A program made the translations under genes and the position numbers. The notes under the pieces are model-generated. The model saw only the letters and a list, made by a program, of their open reading frames with translations, searched no databases and was not told the origin of the DNA. From an uncultured Leucobacter sp. (lineage in GTDB: Bacteria > Actinomycetota > Actinomycetes > Actinomycetales > Microbacteriaceae), in NCBI GenBank assembly GCA_945952575.1, contig CAMFIY010000019.1, positions 1 through 15,732 of the forward strand: a stretch of DNA of 15,732 bases, in the 5' to 3' direction. This document shows positions 14,743 through 15,732 of the stretch, in pieces. The first letter of the stretch is position 1, and each line of letters opens with the position of its first letter.

Positions 14743-15495
14743 ATGACACGCGTGCTGCTCGCCGGGGAATCCTGGTCGACCACGTCGATCCACACCAAGG
14801 GCTTCGACTCATTCTTCACCTCCGCGTATCAGGAGGGCGGCGGCGACTTCATCGCGGCGCTCGAGCGAGGCGGCGTGGAGGTCGACTTCATGCCGAACCA
14901 CGTGGCCTCCGACCGCTTCCCGGCGACCGCCGAGGAGCTCTCGGCCTACGACGTCATCGTGCTGAGCGACATCGGAGCGAACACGCTCCTGCTCCCGAAC
15001 AGCGTGTTCGCCCAGGGCAAGCGGATGCCGGATCGGCTCGCCGTTCTCGCGGACTGGGTCCGGGCCGGTGGATCGCTGCTCATGGTGGGGGGCTACCTGA
15101 GCTTCCAGGGCATCGAGGCCAAGGCGAACTATCGCGCGACGGCGCTCGCCGAGGTGCTGCCGGTGATCATGGAGATCGGCGATGACCGGGAGGAGACCCC
15201 GCAGGGAGTCTCGCCGCGGCGGCTCACGACGCATCCGGCGGTCGCCGGGGTGCCCCAGGAGCTTCCCCACATCCTCGGCTATCAGCGCTTCCGGGCGCGG
15301 CCGGCCTCCGAGACCCTCATCGCGGTGGCCGGGGATCCGCTGCTCGTCGTGGGCGAGGCGGGGTCGGGCCGTACGGCTGCGTTCGCGACGGACATGGGGC
15401 CGCACTGGCTCCCGGCCGAGTTCATCGCCTGGGAGGGTTTCGACACGATGTGGCAGAGTCTGATCGCCTGGCTGGCGAAGGAGGAGGAGCGATGA
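14743..15495 (+). CDS. Glutamine amidotransferase-like (class I GATase fold, PF07090-type) protein without cysteine
   Basis: Cytosolic protein of 250 residues with a flavodoxin-like class I GATase or ThuA-type fold. It begins with VLLAGESWSTTSIHTKGFDSF, split over residues about 4-24, then FIAALERGGVEVDFMPNH (36-53), YDVIVLSDIGANTLLLP (69-85), WVRAGGSLLMVGGYLSFQG (105-123) and a late GSGRTAAFATDMGPHW (about 206-221). This order matches the family called putative glutamine amidotransferase (formerly DUF1355). The nucleophile-elbow position in MVGGYLSF has no cysteine and the whole protein contains none, so it cannot be a standard Cys-dependent glutaminase. Members sit near sugar and nucleoside catabolic genes; the reaction is unknown. 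AAAGGA precedes the ATG, and its stop overlaps the next gene by four bases. Confidence 0.75.
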   Translation: MTRVLLAGESWSTTSIHTKGFDSFFTSAYQEGGGDFIAALERGGVEVDFMPNHVASDRFPATAEELSAYDVIVLSDIGANTLLLPNSVFAQGKRMPDRLAVLADWVRAGGSLLMVGGYLSFQGIEAKANYRATALAEVLPVIMEIGDDREETPQGVSPRRLTTHPAVAGVPQELPHILGYQRFRARPASETLIAVAGDPLLVVGEAGSGRTAAFATDMGPHWLPAEFIAWEGFDTMWQSLIAWLAKEEER

Positions 15496-15732
15496 GCGGA
15501 GAGAACCCCGCAGTGATCACGGACGAGCCTCCGGCCGGCCTGGTCCGGGCGCAGCGGATCGCGATCCGCGTGGCCGAGCGGGCCGCCGCCGCCGCGCATC
15601 CCGGCCAGACCGAGCGCGAGCTGCAGCGCCTGATGGATCGCATCGTGATCGAGGAGGGCGGGGTCGGCGTGTGGACGCCGAGCACGGCGAGCTTCGGCGA
15701 GGGCACCCTCAGCTGCTACCCGACCGATGTGC
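15492..15732 (+). CDS. Probable M24-family metallopeptidase-like protein, partial (3' end beyond the window)
   Basis: Only the first 80 codons are present. The start ATG overlaps the preceding stop by four bases (ATGA), with GGAGGAG just upstream. The visible stretch LVRAQRIAIRVAERAAAAAHPGQTERELQRLM, split over about 17-48, has the pattern of the first helices of the creatinase/aminopeptidase domain, where a KPG-T/S-E motif ends the helix; here it is HPGQTERE. WTPSTASFGEG (about 61-71) fits the following strand. The family includes Xaa-Pro peptidases, methionine aminopeptidase and creatinase. The metal ligands lie beyond the window, so neither activity nor completeness can be judged. By coupling it belongs to the ECF-BtpA operon. 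Confidence 0.6.
   Translation, partial: MSGENPAVITDEPPAGLVRAQRIAIRVAERAAAAAHPGQTERELQRLMDRIVIEEGGVGVWTPSTASFGEGTLSCYPTDV

Overview
The window is GC-rich throughout, densely packed, and uses GTG starts and frequent stop/start overlaps. The gene families (LacI and GntR regulators, a GntR-linked methylcitrate operon, a dedicated ECF transporter) suggest a high-GC actinobacterium, plausibly Microbacteriaceae. That placement is inferred from style and content; there is no rRNA or other phylogenetic marker here. I see no tRNA, rRNA, CRISPR array, insertion sequence or phage gene. No gene-free stretch exceeds 300 bases; the longest gaps are 4163-4380 and 8642-8872, and both hold regulatory sequence.

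Region 1 (1-4162, minus strand) reads from right to left: a LysR-type regulator, a class III PLP-dependent aminotransferase, a lipoprotein solute-binding protein of the carbohydrate ABC family, and the first third of an ABC permease that runs off the left edge. This looks like an inducible uptake and transamination locus for an unidentified, probably amine-containing, compound.

Region 2 (4381-8641, plus strand) is divergent from region 1 and holds a GntR/FCD regulator followed by prpD, prpB and prpC. Together these make the 2-methylcitrate cycle enzymes that convert propionyl-CoA plus oxaloacetate to pyruvate and succinate; the remaining hydration step is presumably done by an aconitase elsewhere. 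The divergent gap carries a LysR-style dyad (AATAT-N11-ATATT) and, two bases further on, a GTGTATACAC palindrome suited to the GntR protein. A perfect 22-bp palindrome sits on the prpB stop codon, and two GC hairpins follow prpC.

Region 3 (8787 to the right edge, plus strand) is a tightly coupled operon: LacI-family repressor, PfkB-family kinase, ECF S component, EcfT, two EcfA ATPases, a BtpA/SgcQ-family barrel protein, a cysteine-free glutamine-amidotransferase-like protein, and the start of what looks like an M24 metallopeptidase-family protein. It opens with a promoter-like sequence and two tandem LacI-type operators. The gene set suggests regulated import, phosphorylation and breakdown of a small sugar- or nucleoside-like molecule, but I cannot assign the substrate. 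This is the best candidate for an undescribed system. The second ATPase lacks the LSGGQ signature and the first lacks the Q-loop glutamine, so one of the two ATP sites of this importer appears degenerate.
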